From Solen grandis (lineage: Eukaryota > Mollusca > Bivalvia > Adapedonta > Solenidae), in the NCBI GenBank assembly GCA_021229015.1, contig CM037777.1, positions 20,124,915-20,188,914 on the forward strand: a DNA stretch of 64,000 nt, given 5' to 3'. A program made the translations under genes and the position numbers. Positions 34,427-44,880 of this stretch are shown here, in pieces (the first letter of the stretch is position 1; the number at the start of each line of letters is the position of its first letter). The notes beneath the pieces are model-generated. The model ran no database searches and had not been told where the DNA came from. It saw nothing but the letters and a program-made list of their open reading frames with translations.

Positions 34427-35299
34427 CAGTGGTCACGCGATTTCTCGAGGTCGGACGGGATCTGCAAAATAACTTGAAGAATCGCCATATTCGAGGAATT
34501 ATTTATGTGTCAAAATTCAATATATTTACATTTGTTGATACCTTAACGCCGTCTTTTCATTAATTATTTTGTTAAGTTAAGCCTTTAATAATACTTTATA
34601 AACATAATATATGTTTAAAAATACAAAAATAACACGATCATAGCTTTCAATGTGAGAATTAAGTCAGAAGTAAATTCTTTTTTACAGATAATATGATTGA
34701 AACCCTTTGTTTTAGTTTGTGTATATGTTGGAGGTGTGTATTTTTTAAATTCTTGTAATAAACACTTATACTGTGGTTCTTCAAATTAATGATACAGAGG
34801 AAAAAAACAACACTCAAACAATCAAAATCGGCTTCTTTAATGACAAATAATTAATCATGCAGACCAATCACAGTTTGTTACATGATCAGTAGGTGCGAAC
34901 ATAATCTCTACATGGCCGTGTTGATATAACAGATCACTGATGTACTCTAAGGAGGTCTGACAATGTGTGAAAACAAAAAGAAAACCATCTCGACAAAGAT
35001 GTTAATTACAAAAAAAAAAAAAAAAGATGTTAATTACAGGTGGTCATAGGGCCGGAGTATGGTTGTCAGGGAGATATAGGTAGGTATTGATATTGACTTT
35101 GAGGAATCGCATAGAAATAATATAGGATATACTATCTAGGGACCAAGGACGGAGCTCAAGGAATCCCAAATCGCATGTTTGAAGAATCGCCCATAAATTT
35201 ATATAGAATAAGAAGGGCTAAATCAAGGGACCGGGCTTGTAGCTCAAGCCATCGCCGGTATTCAATGAATCGCCACATTGAGGAATCGCGTGACCACTC
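34427..35299. mobile_element. TA-flanked pogo/Tigger-like non-autonomous element
   Basis: Left end CAGTGGTCACGCGATT and right end aatcgcgtgaccactc are inverted repeats flanked by TA on both sides, as in the Tc1/mariner superfamily. CAGT tips are typical of pogo/Tigger. The interior repeats the word gaatcgc or gaatcgcc at least five times near both ends, possibly subterminal transposase sites. No transposase frame was seen in the 873 bp. Confidence 0.65.
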
Positions 35300-35976
35300 T
35301 ATGTAAATTGGCAAACCCTGTGCGGGCCTCATTTTTCAAGGAATCAACTTTCTTTTAGCAGATATGGTAGAAAAAAATTAGATGACTATTTGTGCCAAGC
35401 TAAGCTGAATTCTGACCATTGGTTTCAGAGAAGATGATTTTTGAAATTTTTCTATATAGAGTATAGAAGGAAATTTGCCAACCCTGAGAAGGCTTCGTTT
35501 CTTAAGGGATCATCTTCATTTTATGGTAGATGACTATGAGGAGTGCCAAAAGAAATTAAATTCTGACCATTGGTTTCAGAGAAGATAATTTTTAAAATTT
35601 TAAAATAAAATGGTGTTGGTTGCCATGGAAGCCAGTTCTGCATGGATCTAGTTTATTTTAGCAATTTTTGTGGAGGTTCACCCAAGGATCATTCATGCCA
35701 AGTTTCATCAATTTCTACCTAGTGGTTTCAGAGGAGATGTCTTTTAAAGCAAATTGTTGACAACAGACGACGACGGACTAAGGGTGATCCCAATAGCTCA
35801 CCTTGAGTCCTTTCAGATCGCTCTTTATCATGACTGGAATCTGAGGGTGTTGCAGACTTTTAAATGTACAAGCTTTTAACATTTCACCTTATTTCTCATA
35901 AAAAATGCCTTTCAGTAAGGATTTGTTTTAGCATGTGCTAATTGAACAACAGACCAAGTAAATCCTGCATAGAAGT

Positions 35977-36201
35977 GGGACCTCCGTGGCCAAGAGGGTA
36001 AAATTGCTGACTTTAACACTCACTCAGCTCCTCGCTGTGTGGGTTCAAATCCCAGTAGGGTCATTCGGATCTTCATGTGAGGAAGCCTTCCAGCTGGCTT
36101 GCGGTAGGTCGGTGGTTCTTCCCAGATGCCTCCGTGCATTCGGGGCGCTATAAAACTGAAATACTGTCGAAGTGACGGTAAACTCAAATAGTCAAGTCAA
36201 G
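35977..36201 (+). mobile_element. Second-family tRNA-headed SINE, full length with TSD
   Basis: The head gggacctccgtggccaagag and ggtaaaattgctgac carries box A; gtgggttcaaatcccag is box B. The body includes gaggaagccttccagctggc, ttgcggtaggtcggtggttc and gatgcctccgtgcattcggg; the tail is actgaaatactgtcgaag, gacggtaaactcaaatagtc. The 14 bp tcctgcatagaagt occurs on both sides (35963-35976 and 36202-36215), a clear target site duplication. A good reference copy for the family. Confidence 0.88.
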
Positions 36202-36215
36202 TCCTGCATAGAAGT

Positions 36216-36818
36216 AAATGGTAGCAATTATCACTGTATGCAGTTATGAGCCCTGTAGTTAAGCAACTGATTCCATTCCTTACCCATATGTTTCAATATA
36301 ATTATAGGACATGGATTGGTGTGCACAAATTAAAAGTGAGATCATTAATTTTCGTTGAACATTAATTTTTGTCAATTTCGTAGAGGATTTTATCCACAAA
36401 AATAATCCATCTTACATAGACCTCATGTTTCTAGAACATAGAGCCACAAATAAATGTATGTACAAAATTTTCTTTGGTACATGATCAACGAAATTTATTG
36501 TCAATAAAAACTAGTGATTTTACAGTAATTCCTTAGATATGTAGGTCTAATATCGTAATGAAAGCAGTTTACGACATCCTTACACAGCAAATTATGTGGA
36601 TCAGGTGTCTGTGGCTAAAATGGACCTATCTGTAAACAAGCTGTTATATAATACTTAAAAATCTTCTTCCATTAGCCCTCAAAATTGCTGACTTTTGTTT
36701 TACGTGAAGCACTATGGTTAAGAACATCAGTCGCGTTTCTCCGAGGTGTGATACTGTGATATATATTAATAAAGTGAAATTGCACCATGATGTTTACAAC
36801 AGGCAATGCATCTTGCAT
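36216..36818. other. Non-coding stretch
   Basis: AT-rich, no repeat recognised. It lies directly downstream of the minus-strand exon candidate at 36819-36910, so part may be its 3' untranslated region; no clear AATAAA is seen on that strand. Confidence 0.35.
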
Positions 36819-36910
36819 CTATTGATCCAGATTGTCTTCAGAGCACGCAATGACACTGTCGATGTGCTCTGTCACATCTGGGCCAAGATCTAAAGCTACA
36901 ATTATATCCC
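36819..36910 (-). other. Candidate C-terminal exon, unknown product
   Basis: On the minus strand an acceptor (tattgtttacttcttgagaa then ttcctcag) precedes 30 codons and a TAG at 36821-36819. The peptide contains DIIVALDLGPDVTEH and IDSVIACSEDN: balanced, acidic at the end, and unlike the AT-rich flanks. It would be the last exon of a minus-strand gene. I do not recognise the family. The complementary strand is also open here, which lowers confidence. Confidence 0.3.
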
Positions 36911-37309
36911 CTGAGGAATTCTCAAGAAGTAAACAATATCATATATCATATTTAGGAAAGCAGCCTGAGGAGAAAATGTATGAAAAAAAAAGAATACTCA
37001 CTTTTAATCGAGAGATATGCATACTATTTCCTGGAAAATAAGTATTCCCTTGAAAAATTACTCTCATTCAAATGCTCTCATAAATCAAAAGAAAATGTCT
37101 GGGGGCCAAAATCACATATCACTGCCTTCAAATATTTAGGTTTCTAAAACTGACAACCATTTCTAAAGGGAAAAAAATGGAGGTAACTGAGTGCTGCATA
37201 GTCATGGTTGTTGGATCTGTCGAAGCCGAGACTCTCATGTGTGTTCTAGTTCCAGTCTGCTGGGTTGAATTCCACCAAAAATTCTTAGCGCTAAGTAAAA
37301 CTTGAATAC

Positions 37310-37524
37310 TTAACCCTTTGCCTCATAGAGGACACCATGAAAAGACCTATGCGAACAGCATAAAACCAGATCAGGTTTTATGCTGTTCGCTGCTCCTCAG
37401 TGGTCTGGAAATGAGGATTTTGTAATAAGATTTGATAAGGTTTAACTGCAGTTTTCTGCAGATCAGGCTTTATGTGATACTTATTGAGTGCGTCAAAATG
37501 AGTCTATATGAGGGAAAGGGTTAA
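37310..37524 (+). mobile_element. TTAA-flanked MITE, copy 11 (palindrome apex deleted)
   Basis: Tips complete (first tip has ctttgcctcat). The centre reads aaaccagatcaggttttatg, so about 27 bases, the whole top of the hairpin, are missing. Confidence 0.82.
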
Positions 37525-37729
37525 GGGTGAATTTCATCAGTCTTGTTCCTCTAATAAAAATACCCAAACATTTCATTTCTAAACAATTCTTGGTAGTTAT
37601 CAAGGTAATAATTAATTTCGGCTTATTCATATACTTGAATATTTCATAGAATAGTAATAGTGGAATATGTATCTACCTAGTTTAAGAATTTCAGTATTAC
37701 TTAGCGCTAAATATTGTTGGTGGAATTCG

Positions 37730-37800
37730 GGCCAGGTCAATCTGATTTCTCATGTGAGGAAGCCTTGCAACTGACATGTGAGAGGTTGGAGACTCCACCC
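37730..37800 (+). mobile_element. Second-family SINE, internal fragment
   Basis: Contains ctcatgtgaggaagccttgc, aactgacatgtgagagg and ctccaccctgatgc, colinear with part of 36060-36140 but diverged. Head and tail missing. Confidence 0.5.
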
Positions 37801-37865
37801 TGATGCTAGGAGTCTTCATCCGCACTCAAATAATTTTGGAATATGAAAAATGTGCCCATTGAATA

Positions 37866-38400
37866 ATCACTAACTCTGTAACTTGCGTTCCTTGTAAATA
37901 TCTGAGAAACTGCTCACTCTGTAACTTGTTCCTTGTGGATATTTAAACTACTCACTTTTGTATCTTATGTTCCTTTTAAATAACTACTCACTTTTGTATC
38001 TGTTTTTCCTTTAATACTACTCACTTTTGTATCGTTTGTCCCTTATAAATAACTACTCACTTTTGTATCGTTTGTCCCTTATAAATGACTACTCACTTTT
38101 GTATAGTTTGTCCATTATAAATGACTACTCACTTTTGTATCTCATTTTTCCTGTACATAACTACTCACTTTTGTATCTTTTGTCCCTTACAAATAACTAC
38201 TCACTTTTGTATCTTTCTTCCCTTATAAATAACTACTCACTATTATCCCTTTTAAATGACTACTCACTTTTGTATCACAATTTTGTTCCTTTAATAACAA
38301 CTACTCATTTTTTCCATATGAATAACAACTCACTCCATATGTTATGCACTCTGAGAATAGTTACTCACCCTATACCTTATGTTCTTTGTTATGTAAATTA
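37866..38400. repeat. ~36-bp degenerate minisatellite
   Basis: The unit is approximately aactactcacttttgtatct followed by tttgtcccttataaat. About 13 copies of variable length; the edges are the most diverged (aactgctcactctgtaactt at the left, gttactcaccctatacctta at the right). It grades into the next array. Confidence 0.75.
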
Positions 38401-38408
38401 CTACTGAT

Positions 38409-38941
38409 CACTTTATATTGCATATTCCTTACTATTCACTTTATATTGCATAATCCGTATTATTCACTTTATATAGCATGTTCCTTACTATTTACTTTAT
38501 ATTGCATGTTCCTTACTATTCACTTTATATTGCATACTCCTTACTATTCACTTTATATTGCATGTTTCTTACTATTCACTTTATATTGCATGTTCCTTAC
38601 TATTCACTTTATATTGCATGTTTCTTACTATTTACTTTATATTGCATGTTTCTTACTATTTACTTTATATTGCATGTTCCTTACTATTCACTTCATATTG
38701 CATATTCCTTACTAATCACTTTATATTGCATGTTCCTTACTATTCACTTTATATTGCATATTCCTTACTATTCACTTTATATTGCATATTCCTTACTATT
38801 CACTTTATATTGCATATTCCTTACTATTTACTTTATATTGCATATTCCTTACTATTTACTTTATATTTCATGTTTCTTACTATTCACTTTATATTGCATA
38901 TTCCTTACTATTCACTTTATATTGCATATTCCTTACTATTA
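38409..38941. repeat. 28-bp minisatellite, about nineteen units
   Basis: The unit is cactttatattgcatattcc followed by ttactatt. Variation is mostly at one site (catgttcc, catattcc or catgtttc). All three plus-strand frames are open in overlapping blocks because 28 is not a multiple of three and the unit lacks stops; these frames are not genes. Confidence 0.88.
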
Positions 38942-39204
38942 TATAATTATTTTCTTTTACATATTATATTTTGTTTGGGAAAACAATATTTATTTTATAA
39001 ACTCAGAGGATAATAATAAATGACTTATTTCTTTTATAAGCCAAATAATTTATTGTTGCAGACAACAGATCTAGTAACATTATATTCCATGCTTCATTAA
39101 AAAAATATCAATAAACCTTGAAATAATCAAAATGACATGTATTTTTACAGCAATGTAACACAGAGTTCATGAGGGGTAAAATAATGTCAACAGCTCAACA
39201 CAGA

Positions 39205-39405
39205 CTTGACTATATGAGTTTACCGTCGCTTCAACAGTATTTCAGTCATTAAGCGACGTCCAGCTCATTACAGGTGGATGAAGACCCCGAATGCACGGAG
39301 GCATCCAGGTAGAACCACCGACCAACCGCAAGCCAGCTTGAAGGCTTCCTCACATGAAAATCCAAATTACCCTGCCGGGATTCGAGCCCAAGTGGTGAGG
39401 GGCTA
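39205..39405 (-). mobile_element. Second-family SINE, nearly complete
   Basis: Minus-strand order from the right: ttgggctcgaatcccggcag (box B), tttcatgtgaggaagccttc, aagctggcttgcggttggtc, gatgcctccgtgcattcggg, gacgtcgcttaatgactgaa, aaactcatatagtc. At 39331-39345 the blocks gcaagccag and cttgaagg are directly adjacent, which matters for the gap at 50001. The start of the head is lost. Confidence 0.75.
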
Positions 39406-39817
39406 CTCAATACAGTCTTCTTGATGAAATTCAATGGTGGGTCTATATAGGACCATTGGGGGCCAGTATTTATCTTTATATACAATGGTAGTTGTTTCAG
39501 TAAAGATATACTGAAAATAAGTCAAGACTGAGGTCATAATAAGAGAGGCAGCATTATAGGAGAATTAATAAAGTTTCTCGTTTAAGCATAAGGCTGATGC
39601 TAATTATTATCATGAGCCAGCTATACTTATATTGATGTGCAGCCCAGGATCTGGATTTTGCCTAAAATGCCCTTAGGTGCATTTTCTGGCATATCTGGGG
39701 CCAAAAATTCCAATAACATTGCATGTTTTTAATTCAATTTTGGATTTTTTAAAAATTCCATTTAGACGGTACGATGTGCATGCCTTGCCTAAAGTGCCTC
39801 AAGGGAGCAACAGTTTG

Positions 39818-40075
39818 TATGTTTATTAGGTTTTAACATCCCACCAACAGTATTTAAGTCATTTCGAGACGGTGTCTACTTGAGACAGATAAAGTGCTCT
39901 CTCTGTAGACATGTGGCATGATACCACAACCAGTCACATTATCCTGACACCAAGCCAACCAGTCCTGGAACTACCCTTATATGCTGAGCTTCAAACAAGG
40001 GAGCCATACAGTTCCATGTTTATGTCTTTAGTATGTTGCAGCCGGGGATCAAACCCACAACCTCCCAATTCCAGA
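39818..40075 (-). mobile_element. V-SINE-like SINE
   Basis: Tail attaggttttaacatcccac, body cagtcacattatcctgacac, ccttatatgctgagc, and agccggggatcaaacccac near box B. It lacks the ctgcc/cactgca segment found in other copies. Head truncated near 40075. Confidence 0.65.
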
Positions 40076-40695
40076 GTGATAATATTGTATAATCAAATTC
40101 ATACTGACAAAATGCTCAACTCAAAGCTTGATTGAAAACCCATGTAATATATTCTGTTATTACTCCTGTATATACCATGGGATTTTCAGCAAGCAAAATT
40201 TCGTTTTCATGAATATTAATCAGCTACTTGCTGACCAGTGAAATCATGCATAGTATTTTAAATACTTTTTGTTTGAATTTACAAAAGCAAAAGCTGACTC
40301 ATTGTTCTCACAAGATAAAACGTTACACTTAGATGAGGAGGATGACATCACCTAAACATGGTAGAAAAAAGCTAACTTAACTTTCAAAATCCCATACCAT
40401 TTCATTGGTCAAATGATCCTTGCTGTCGCCATGCTGTCTCTGCCATGGATCCATTGAAATACCTAATGAATAATTCAAGAGTACGAAGTTTTGCTAACTG
40501 AATATCCCAAGGCCGATTAAGAAGCAAAGCCTATTGAGTGAACGTAGGTTTTTCAATGTTGAATAAAAGTGAAACTGCTTATTTACATCAAATGGAAATC
40601 AATTTTTTATAACAAATTCTTTCTTGAAAGATGCCTGGGTTGGACCAGTATTGTTCACCTTGTAAACTCATCAAAGATTCTTAACCCCACTTTTC
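40076..40695. other. Non-coding stretch
   Basis: Contains a short gaatattaat/ggattttcagcaagc fragment of the dispersed CATGAATATTCATG repeat near 40180-40230. No gene supported. Confidence 0.35.
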
Positions 40696-40935
40696 AGATC
40701 CCTATTCATGTACATTGTGTACTTTAGATCCCTATTCATGTACATTGTGTACTTCAGATCCCTATTCATGTACATTGTGTACTTTAGATCCCTATGCATG
40801 TACATTGTGTACTTTAGATCCCTATTCATGTACATTGTGTACTTCAGATCCCTATTCATGTACATTGTGTACTTCAGATCCCTATTCATGTACATTGTGT
40901 ACTTCAGATCCCTATTCATGTACATTGTGTACTTT
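40696..40935. repeat. 30-bp minisatellite, eight units
   Basis: Eight units of exactly 30 bp: agatccctattcatgtacat then tgtgtacttt or tgtgtacttc. One unit has tgcatg in place of ttcatg. The last unit ends tgtgtactttttttc. Open on both strands because the unit is ten codons long. Confidence 0.92.
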
Positions 40936-41637
40936 TTTTCTACAACTGAACACGGTGTTCTTCAAAACTTTTTCATTCCTTTTTTCTGTAAGGTTCAGTT
41001 TCAAGATCTTTCAGTTGGAATATAAATGATGCCACTACTAAATATGAAGCCAAAAGTTCTAAAAAAAAAAAGCAGAGTCAGCAACATTCATTATATATGC
41101 CATCATTGTGGAATATGGGATTATATGCCTAACATCTATAGTTACATAAAAAAGTCTTTTAAGAAAATGTTTCACAGCTATTTCCTTTTTGGCTTAGCTA
41201 TCAATCTTTAATCCATTTGTTCATATTATATTTCTAGATACTACATTAAAAGCACTCTCCCAGTATAGTGAACAAACAGCCGTTGGGCAAAATACGAGTG
41301 TCAAATGATTTATTTCTCCTCCTCATTGCAAAATATTAAGCAAACAGGTAATCATATTCAAGAATTACGAGCAATGCAGTATCGCTATAAACATCAATTA
41401 ATACATGTTAATGTCAATGAAAGCCTATGGTTTATGTTGAAGTATTGATCATAATCCCTTGTGGGTGCTAGTGTTTCATGAATATCATTTTCAAAGAATG
41501 ACGAATGAGGTTTCCTTTAAAAATATTGTTATTGCTGAAGCAGAAGGTTACAAATGTCAAAACTGTATATCACTTTTATTTCATTCTCCTAAACATTCTA
41601 ATTCTTATAATGAACACTTATTTCTTTTCTCTTCTAG

Positions 41638-41691
41638 CATAGTCACAATCCCATCCCACACAAGATGCTGCAAATTATCTACCAGGAAATC
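41638..41691 (+). other. Candidate internal exon, unknown product
   Basis: A very strong acceptor (cttatttcttttctcttctag) ends at 41637. The 54 bases that follow code HSHNPIPHKMLQIIYQEI in one frame and are followed by gtaagaac as donor. Length is divisible by three and the peptide is hydrophobic-helical and protein-like. This is the best-looking internal exon on the plus strand, but the product is not recognised and no partner exon was identified. Confidence 0.4.
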
Positions 41692-42022
41692 GTAAGAACT
41701 TTAGTCAGAGAAGCCAATCTGTTTTGTTTTTGTTATGTGTGCGCATGTGTGTGTATTTTGCCCATTATTTGCATTTGCCTGAGAGAGTATGAACTTAGAA
41801 TCTTTGTGAACTAAGCTTTTATGTTTAACCCAAACAGTGTTAAATATCATCTCTTTAGTTTTTTACAATTATCTTAAAATATACAGCTATACTTTCTCTC
41901 TAAATTAACATATATGACTACATTTTTTCTCCTGCTCAAATCATACAACATATATTCCCAGTAAAATCTCCTGGCATTTTGATGTATATTCTTTTAAATA
42001 GTTTCTTGTTACAATATTTGGT

Positions 42023-42307
42023 GTCCGCCTCGGGAGCGGGAGGTCGTGGGTTCAATCCCAGGCCGTGACATACCAAAGTCGTAAAAATGGTACTGTTATA
42101 CCTCCCTTGCTTGGCGCTCAGCATATAAGGGTAGTTGCAGGACTAGTTGGCACGGTGTCAGGATAATGTGACTGGGTGTGGTATCATGCCACATGTCTAC
42201 GGTGTGATACTGCAGTGTGGCAGCACTATATCTGTCTCAAGCAGACATCGTCTCCAAATGACTAAATACTGTCGGTGGGATGATAAACCCAACAAACAAA
42301 CAAACGC
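42023..42307 (+). mobile_element. V-SINE-like (RUDI-like) SINE with TSD, plus strand
   Basis: Starts gtccgcctcgggagcgggag, then gtcgtgggttcaatcccagg (box B), accaaagtcgtaaaaatggt, ttggcgctcagcatataagg, ggataatgtgactgggtgtg, atgccacatgtctacggtgt and ends acccaacaaacaaacaaacg. The 12 bp acaatatttggt flanks it on both sides (42011-42022 and 42308-42319). The box A half of the tRNA head is absent, so it is 5' truncated, as SINEs commonly are. Confidence 0.85.
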
Positions 42308-42419
42308 ACAATATTTGGTCTCCAATTAATACAGTTAAACAATGATATCCATTTCAATCTATAAATATACCAGAAAACTTTGGATGTATCATTAACTGTT
42401 CATTTGAAATATATATATG

Positions 42420-43175
42420 AAAGTTAATAAGAACTTTCATGGAAGTCAATAAGAACTTTCATGGAAGTCAATAAGAACTTTCATGGATGTCAATGAGAAC
42501 TTTCATGGAAGTCAATGAGAACTTTCATGGAAGTCAATGAGAACTTTCATGGAAGTCAATGAGAACTTTCATGGAAGTCAATGAGAACTTTCATTGAAGT
42601 CAATGAGAACTTTCATGGAAGTCAGAACTTTCATGGAAGTCAATGAGAACTTTCATGGAAGTCAATGAGAACTTTCATGGAAGTCAATGAGAACTTTCAT
42701 GGAAGTCAATGAGAACTTTCATGGAAGTCAATGAGAACTTTCATGGAAGTCAATGAGAACTTTCATGGAAGTCAATGAGAACTTTCATTGAAGTCGGATA
42801 TGAGAACTTTCATGGAAGTCATGAACTTTCATGGAAGTCAATGAGAACTTTCATGGAAGTCAATGAGAACTTTCATGAAGTCAATGAGAACTTTCATGGA
42901 TGTCAATGAGAACTTTCATGGAAGTCAATGAACTTTCATGGAAGTCAGAACTTTCATGGAAGTCAATGAGAACTTTCATGGAAGTCAATGAGAACTTTCA
43001 TGGAAGTCAATGAGAACTTTCATGGAAGTCAATGAGAACTTTCATGGAAGTCAATGAGAACTTTCATGGAAGTCAATGAGAACTTTCATGGAAGTCAATG
43101 AGAACTTTCATTGAAGTCGATGAGAACTTTCATGGAAGTCAATAAGAACTTTCATGGAAGTCAATAAGAACTTTA
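42420..43175. repeat. 22-bp minisatellite, about 34 units
   Basis: The unit is aatgagaactttcatggaag followed by tc. Early and late units have aataag in place of aatgag, so the array edges are the older variant. Several units have lost four to six bases. The core actttcatggaagt is a near-palindrome. Confidence 0.88.
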
Positions 43176-43497
43176 TTTGTCAAAGGTCCCATCCACCACA
43201 ATCGGTAAAGTAAACAATTAGTGTAATATAGTGGACTATCACCATTTTTCAGTCATATAGGAATAGTGAAATAACTTTAATATACTATAGTGCAGCTCTT
43301 TATAATGTAAGGCCTAAAATATGCATCTAAGTGTTTTGATAAAATGACTATTTACAAAAGAAACTGAAATTCAGTCAGAATTTTATGAATATATGAAATG
43401 TATATTCCAGCTAGTTATCATCTTAAAACAATGGTGGATATTTTTCTGTAAGTATATGAAAACCTATCAATGAAAATCATCAAATGGGTGAAATGAC

Positions 43498-44018
43498 ATT
43501 AAAAATGATTTGGGCTTGACTTGTGATGATGAATTAAAATGAAGAGCATATTGTGTTAAAAGTCATGAAAGCTAACCAAGTACTAGGTATGATTAGATGA
43601 TTAGAAGCACTTTCACATACATGGAACCATTGTGTTTATTATGCTGTACAAAAGTTTGATAAGGCCACACAGTGTCATCTGGAAACGAATTATATATAAA
43701 AAAAAAAGATATTGTGATGATCGAAAATATCCAGCAGCATGCCACAAAGATGGTTGCTGGCCTCAAATGTTTCAGATATGTTGCAAGTTTCTAAAATAAT
43801 GCACATTTATGACAGTGTTCAGAGGACATATAAATACAAGTTACAAGAATGTCTTATGAGAACTACTGGAAGACTTGAACAATGGATTCTCAAACAGGAT
43901 AATAAATGACTGAAACTCCTTACCAAGGGAAATAGTGCAGGCAGAAAGTGTAAACACTTTCAAGAGCTCAGTAAATACAGCATTGAAAAACTGGTTCAAT
44001 AATCTTTTACCGTCATAA
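43498..44018 (+). pseudogene. Decayed LINE reverse-transcriptase C-terminal region
   Basis: Across three frames separated by frameshifts the sequence reads KNDLGLTCDDELK (from 43501), KANQVLGMIR (from 43568), KSLIRPH, IENIQQHATKMVAGLKCF (about 43726-43780) and finally NSLPREIVQAESVNTFKSS, then LKNWFNNLL and a TAA at 44016. These are landmarks of the end of non-LTR retrotransposon ORF2 (DLGV, KANxxLGxIRR, RPHLEYGN, IExVQRRATK, WNxLPxxVVxAxSxxxFK). The W before NSLP is TGA. The 5' part of the element is missing. Confidence 0.75.
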
Positions 44019-44790
44019 TACTGTTATTTCCCTCATAATTGTCACAAGACTGTAAATTATCAACAAGAAATTATGTTCAGCATATTCAGTTGCGGATAAA
44101 CGATCAATGAATGGCTATTGATGCAAGGTAACAGTAATTGTATAGCAGTAGGCTGACCCAGGGGAATTTGACTTTTTCATTTTTTTGAGTCTAAATCTAC
44201 ATCCAATGGCATTGGCAATTATGTCAAAATCAGTAAATAATATGTTTGGCAAAGTCTGTTTCCCTGGACCATTCTGTCTGTAAAATTCCTTCCAGTTGGA
44301 AACGGTCTTCTATCAAAAGCCTTGTGTATTCCCGCAGCTCCCACCCTGGGGCAAAACATTGATAGATGTAACATATGTGGCAAACTAAATCAACTTATGT
44401 CTTGTTCCTAATTTAGTAATCTAATAAAAATGAAAATCTGAGGCACACAGTCAGGTAAACATAGTGTTTTATCATCTTCCACCCATGCATGCATCTTTCA
44501 CAAATAATTTGCAAGGGACAACTTTTATACAGGAGAACTGCTGGACTAAAATATCCCAAACCATTTTATGTGATTCTACTTATTTATGAAATATGATCAT
44601 ATTCCGGGGATAGACAGAAGAGAAAAATATGAGTTTTACTTTCAGCTGTTTACATGTTTCTTTTTATGTCAACAAGAATTTATTTACCATTGGATAGAAA
44701 AACCTATCACGTATATTGTAATATGATTATAAAACAAAGGCATTACCATTTATGTCCTCAGCAAAAAGAACAATTGGTCATTTATTCGTC
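44019..44790. other. Non-coding stretch
   Basis: No gene seen. Up to about 44780 CpG is scarce; beyond it CpG becomes frequent. Confidence 0.35.
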
Positions 44791-44794
44791 TACT

Positions 44795-44880
44795 TTCGTA
44801 TTACGCCGCCATGATACCATTGATCATTACGCATGCGCGCTTCTTACGGTGTTACAATAAGTTTTCCTTCGCTCATTTTC
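44795..44880 (-). promoter_or_regulatory. Candidate CpG-rich promoter with NRF1- and YY1-like motifs
   Basis: The plus strand has gccgccatgat (minus atcATGGCGGC, a YY1-like initiator motif) at about 44805 and gcatgcgc (NRF1-like) at 44831. Several other CpGs occur within 60 bases in an otherwise CpG-poor region. These motifs in this spacing are common at TATA-less metazoan promoters. No coding exon could be attached to it. Confidence 0.25.

Larger units (their letters stand above)
33259..35830 (+). mobile_element. Pearl-like element split by two later insertions
   Basis: Left piece 33259-33423 and right piece 35302-35830 share the blocks ctcatttttaagggatcaac, ttctgaccattggtttcaga and gagaagat, in repeated order. 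The right piece ends with acagacgacgacggactaag and agctcaccttgag, then loses the hairpin's second arm. Between them lie the mariner relic and the TA-flanked element below, so both inserted later or alongside it. Confidence 0.5.

Noticed and set aside
36827..36881. Hairpin ccagat/cagagcac with gtgctctg/atctgg
   Set aside because: Short interrupted stems inside a coding-like block; not better than chance.
38027..39023. Four overlapping frames of 123-181 codons
   Set aside because: Translations of the ~36 and 28 bp arrays in all three phases; no independent coding signal.
40671..41029. Frames of 84-105 codons over the 40.7 kb array
   Set aside because: Repeat translation of a 30 bp unit on both strands.
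42420..43175. CRISPR-like array at 42.4 kb
   Set aside because: Contiguous 22 bp tandem units without spacers.
43498..44018. Functional LINE open reading frame
   Set aside because: Frameshifts between blocks and a TGA in place of the conserved Trp show it is a relic.
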